Shown in pieces: positions 61,471-64,000 of a stretch of DNA of 64,000 nt. Each line of letters begins with the position of its first letter. Positions within the stretch are counted from its first letter, which is position 1. The notes below the pieces were generated by a model that saw only the letters and a list, made by a program, of their open reading frames with translations, was not told the DNA's origin and made no database searches. Made by a program: the position numbers and the translations under genes. Origin of the DNA: SZUA-229 sp041589175 (lineage in GTDB: Bacteria > Pseudomonadota > Gammaproteobacteria > SZUA-229); assembly GCA_041589175.1 (NCBI GenBank), contig JBFHWF010000002.1, positions 17,905-81,904 on the forward strand. Reading direction: 5' to 3'.

Positions 61471-63165
61471 ATGTTGCACTCCGAAAAAAACATCCTCATT
61501 GTTGATGATGATTTAACCAATCGGCTGGTTTTACGTGCCCTGGTTAGTGAGCTCGGTTACAGCTCGATCGAGGTTGAAAACGGAGAGCAGGCGGTTGAAG
61601 CTGTAGAAAGGCATCATATTGATATTATTCTGCTTGATGTAATGATGCCTATTATGAATGGTTATGAGGCTGCGAAAATTATTAAAAGCAGGCAGGGACG
61701 TTTTATACCCATCATCTTCCTCACAGCTATGACAGACGAATCTGCTCTGGCAAAATGTATCGAGGCTGGTGGCGATGACTTTCTCACCAAACCATACAAT
61801 CATGTATTACTCACCTCTAAAATAAACTCAATGCTGCGAATTGCCGGCCTGTATTCCAAGATCGAAGAGAAAAATCGAAAAATACAGGAAATAAACCTGC
61901 AAATGCAGCAGGAAATGAATGTTACCAAAAAGCTGTTTGACAAGATTACCCGACACGATATCAGGGGTGAGAGTACTGGTTTACAGTATTCTATGACGCC
62001 CATGTCGATGTTTAATGGTGATTTAATTGTCGCAGAGCAGAACCAGACCACCGGGCTCGATATTCTGGTTGGAGATTTCACCGGTCATGGGCTTTCTGCT
62101 GCAATCGGTGCAATACCCGTCTCAGATGTTTTCCACAGTATGACACAGAAGTGTTTTGGCTTTGCAGAAACACTATCAGAGATAAACCTGAAGCTGAATG
62201 ACCTGCTGCCCACTCAGATGTTTATGGCGTGTGCCTACCTGAGCGTGGATCGAAGTAATAATGTGATCAGTGTAATCAATTGCGGACTTCCTGATATCTA
62301 TCTGTACCGTGATAATAAAATTGTAAAGGTGTTTAAGTCGAACAATATACCATTGGGAATCAGTGATATTTCTTCGACACAGCTAGAGGTGGAAATGCTA
62401 CCTCTCGAGTACGGAGATCGTCTCTATGTAGCAACAGATGGAATAATGGAGGCCACTAATCCAGACGGTGAAATGTTTGGCTTGCAACGCCTGAAAAACA
62501 CATTTGAAAATAATACTGACTGTACTCAGCTGTTCGAGTCAGTTCTGAGGGATGTGACCGATTTTTGTGCTGGTGCGGCTCAGAGTGATGATACAACACT
62601 GCTGGAGCTATGGCACAAGGAAACGGTTGAGTATCCTTATGAAGTCGATTCTAAAAATGAATGTAGAATTCCTTCAGAGTGGTCTATGCAATTTTCTATC
62701 GATATTGCAGGTCTAAGGCAGTTTGATGTGCTGCCCTATATTATGCACGGTGTAAATCAGCTTCAGCCACTTGAATGCGGTCGTACGAGCATGCATACCG
62801 TTCTCACAGAAATGTTCACAAATGCCCTCGACCATGGTGTTCTCAAACTTGACTCTTCTATGAAAAATACGCCCCATGGTTATATGGAATACTACCAGGA
62901 GAAGCAGAAGCGCCTGGAAACGATGACAGATGGCTATCTTCAGATATCGCTTCATCATGAATTCAGGGAAGATGGCGGTGGTCGTCTCAGTATGCATATG
63001 ATCGATAGCGGTGACGGCTATGACTTCAACTCAACGAGTGAGTGCGATAAAAACCAGTTCTCAGGGCGGGGTCTCAAACTGATATCTTCCTTGTGTAACC
63101 ATATGCAGATATTGGGTAAGGGTAATTCGATTATGGCCTACTATGAGTGGGACTCTTACGATTAA
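61471..63165 (+). CDS. Receiver-PP2C phosphatase-HATPase protein, HsbR-like
   Basis: A 564-residue partner-switching regulator. The receiver has Asp56 (IILLDVMMPIMNGYEA) and Lys in FLTKPYNH. The middle PP2C/SpoIIE phosphatase domain has VGDFTGHGLSAAIGA and GDRLYVATDGIMEAT. The C-terminal RsbW-like kinase domain has TEMFTNALDHGV and FSGRGLKLISSL. This is the domain order and length of Pseudomonas HsbR, which both dephosphorylates and phosphorylates HsbA. No hptB gene is next to it. Confidence 0.88.
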   Translation: MLHSEKNILIVDDDLTNRLVLRALVSELGYSSIEVENGEQAVEAVERHHIDIILLDVMMPIMNGYEAAKIIKSRQGRFIPIIFLTAMTDESALAKCIEAGGDDFLTKPYNHVLLTSKINSMLRIAGLYSKIEEKNRKIQEINLQMQQEMNVTKKLFDKITRHDIRGESTGLQYSMTPMSMFNGDLIVAEQNQTTGLDILVGDFTGHGLSAAIGAIPVSDVFHSMTQKCFGFAETLSEINLKLNDLLPTQMFMACAYLSVDRSNNVISVINCGLPDIYLYRDNKIVKVFKSNNIPLGISDISSTQLEVEMLPLEYGDRLYVATDGIMEATNPDGEMFGLQRLKNTFENNTDCTQLFESVLRDVTDFCAGAAQSDDTTLLELWHKETVEYPYEVDSKNECRIPSEWSMQFSIDIAGLRQFDVLPYIMHGVNQLQPLECGRTSMHTVLTEMFTNALDHGVLKLDSSMKNTPHGYMEYYQEKQKRLETMTDGYLQISLHHEFREDGGGRLSMHMIDSGDGYDFNSTSECDKNQFSGRGLKLISSLCNHMQILGKGNSIMAYYEWDSYD

Positions 63166-63482
63166 TCATACGTGCTTTGCTCTTACGTTGATGAGCATCC
63201 TCTCCAGCGTCAGCCCCGCTCACAGGGCGGCTAATTAACACAGCGTCTTATCAGAATCTCCTGCAAACCCCTTGTTTTTGCACTAAACTCCATGTTGAAA
63301 TTATTTGGCATTTATAACTCATTGATATATAAGTAAATAAAATCAGCTCTGTAAAAAACACTTGCTTTTATATGGTGAAGAATTAAAGTGACGGTCAGAA
63401 TGTTAACGTGTTGCCTGTTTTTGCCTGATATTCACAGGAAAATGAGACAGTGTTCACTACACACGGCCAACTGGAGAAGAGT
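63166..63482 (+). other. Intergenic region upstream of aceE
   Basis: About 317 bases between the chemotaxis cluster and aceE. It presumably holds the aceE promoter. I could not assign -35/-10 elements or a clear terminator, although a GC-rich stretch with weak dyad symmetry lies near 63210-63235. Confidence 0.4.
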
Positions 63483-64000
63483 ATGTCTAAGAGTCATGAC
63501 CAGGATATTGACCAGCAGGAAACCCTTGAATGGATTGATGCGATTGAAGGTGTTTTAGAGAGTGACGGGGCTGATCGTGCCCATTTTCTACTGGAGCAGA
63601 TGATCGACAAACTGCGCCGTTCCGGTGCGAACCTGCCCCATCGTGCTACCACGGCGTATGTGAATACCATCCCGACTCACCTGCAGCCATCCCTGCCCGG
63701 CGATATCAGCATCGAACGTCGTCTGCGAGCCCTGATCCGCTGGAATGCCGCAGCGATGGTAGTAAAGGCAAATCGTAAGGCGTCTGAACTGGGTGGCCAT
63801 ATCGCCAGTTTTGCCTCCGCGGCGACACTCTATGATGTTGGTTTTAATCATTTCTGGCGGGCACCGAGTCATGAGCACGGCGGTGATCTTGTGTTTTTCC
63901 AGGGGCACTCAGCACCAGGTATGTATGCTCGTGCTTATCTTGAAGGCCGTCTTACGGATGACCAGCTGGATAATTTCCGCCAGGAAGTTGATGGCAATGG
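63483..64000 (+). CDS. aceE: Pyruvate dehydrogenase E1 component (3' end missing)
   Basis: Homodimeric-type E1 subunit that decarboxylates pyruvate with thiamine diphosphate. The N-terminal region matches the gammaproteobacterial family: DQQETLEWIDAIEGVLESDG, TAYVNTIP, ERRLRALIRWNAAAMVVKAN, GGHIASFASAATLYDVGFNHFWRAP and DLVFFQGHSAPGMYARAYLEGR. GGAG lies 7 bases before ATG 63483. The gene runs off the end of the window after about 172 codons. It marks the end of the motility region. Confidence 0.96.
   Translation, partial: MSKSHDQDIDQQETLEWIDAIEGVLESDGADRAHFLLEQMIDKLRRSGANLPHRATTAYVNTIPTHLQPSLPGDISIERRLRALIRWNAAAMVVKANRKASELGGHIASFASAATLYDVGFNHFWRAPSHEHGGDLVFFQGHSAPGMYARAYLEGRLTDDQLDNFRQEVDGN

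Noticed and set aside
1..64000. CRISPR arrays, tRNA/rRNA genes, phage or transposon genes
   Set aside because: No regularly spaced repeats, no cloverleaf or rRNA signature and no transposase or integrase motifs were recognised on either strand.

Overview
The window is a stretch of a gammaproteobacterial chromosome of moderate GC content. The rpoE-rseABC-mucD block, the lepA-lepB-rnc-era-recO block and a Pseudomonas/Vibrio-like polar-flagellum regulon (FleQ, FleS/FleR, sigma-54 and sigma-28 promoters) support this. A VPxP-type PEP-CTERM protein suggests an exosortase system elsewhere in the genome. The species cannot be named from the sequence. No tRNA, rRNA, CRISPR array, transposase or phage gene was seen.

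Layout. 1-9772 (+): envelope-stress module (rpoE cut at its 5' end, rseA, rseB, rseC, mucD), a small glutaredoxin-like protein, then lepA, lepB, a DUF4845 protein, rnc, era and recO. 10183-10719 (+): a secreted PEP-CTERM protein ending at a bidirectional terminator. 10804-13726 (-): flgN, flgM, flgA and a soluble zinc-binding-type chemoreceptor. 13969-15826 (+): cheV and a first cheR. 16004-26609 (+): flgB to flgL, split by a strong terminator after flgH and a new sigma-54 promoter before flgI. 26642-30960 (-): fliT-like, fliS, fliD, flaG, fliC. 31377-37214 (+): fleQ, an unrelated secreted-protein gene, then fleS-fleR. 37230-44284 (+): fliE, F, G, H, I, J and K. fliLMNOPQR, flhAB, flhF, fliA and motAB are not in the window.

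44275-49483 (-): a signalling module of a hybrid histidine kinase, a single-domain receiver, a membrane-hairpin methyl-accepting protein and a receiver fused to a degenerate EAL domain. 49904-63165 (+): a long tightly packed chemotaxis cluster of cheY, cheA, cheW, a ParA-type ATPase, a heme-less-globin/STAS protein, a globin/three-PAS chemoreceptor, cheR, cheD, cheB, a second membrane-hairpin methyl-accepting protein, a STAS protein (HsbA-like) and a receiver/PP2C/HATPase protein (HsbR-like). aceE begins at 63483 and runs off the window.

How it works together. The promoters give a readable flagellar hierarchy: a sigma-70-like promoter for fleQ; sigma-54 promoters for fleSR, flgB, flgI, fliK and fliD; sigma-28 promoters for flgM and fliC. 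The most unusual part is 53632-63165. A protein with the domain order of the Bacillus stressosome scaffold RsbR (globin fold lacking the heme histidine, then STAS) sits directly after a ParA ATPase and directly before a receptor whose globin keeps its heme histidine. The same cluster ends with a complete STAS/phosphatase-kinase partner-switching pair. Three proteins encoded here (two methyl-accepting proteins and CheD) share a C-terminal G-D-[V/I]-E-L-F tail, while the globin receptor ends in a W-x-x-F pentapeptide of the CheR/CheB-docking type. Together these suggest a polar chemosensory array linked to partner switching.
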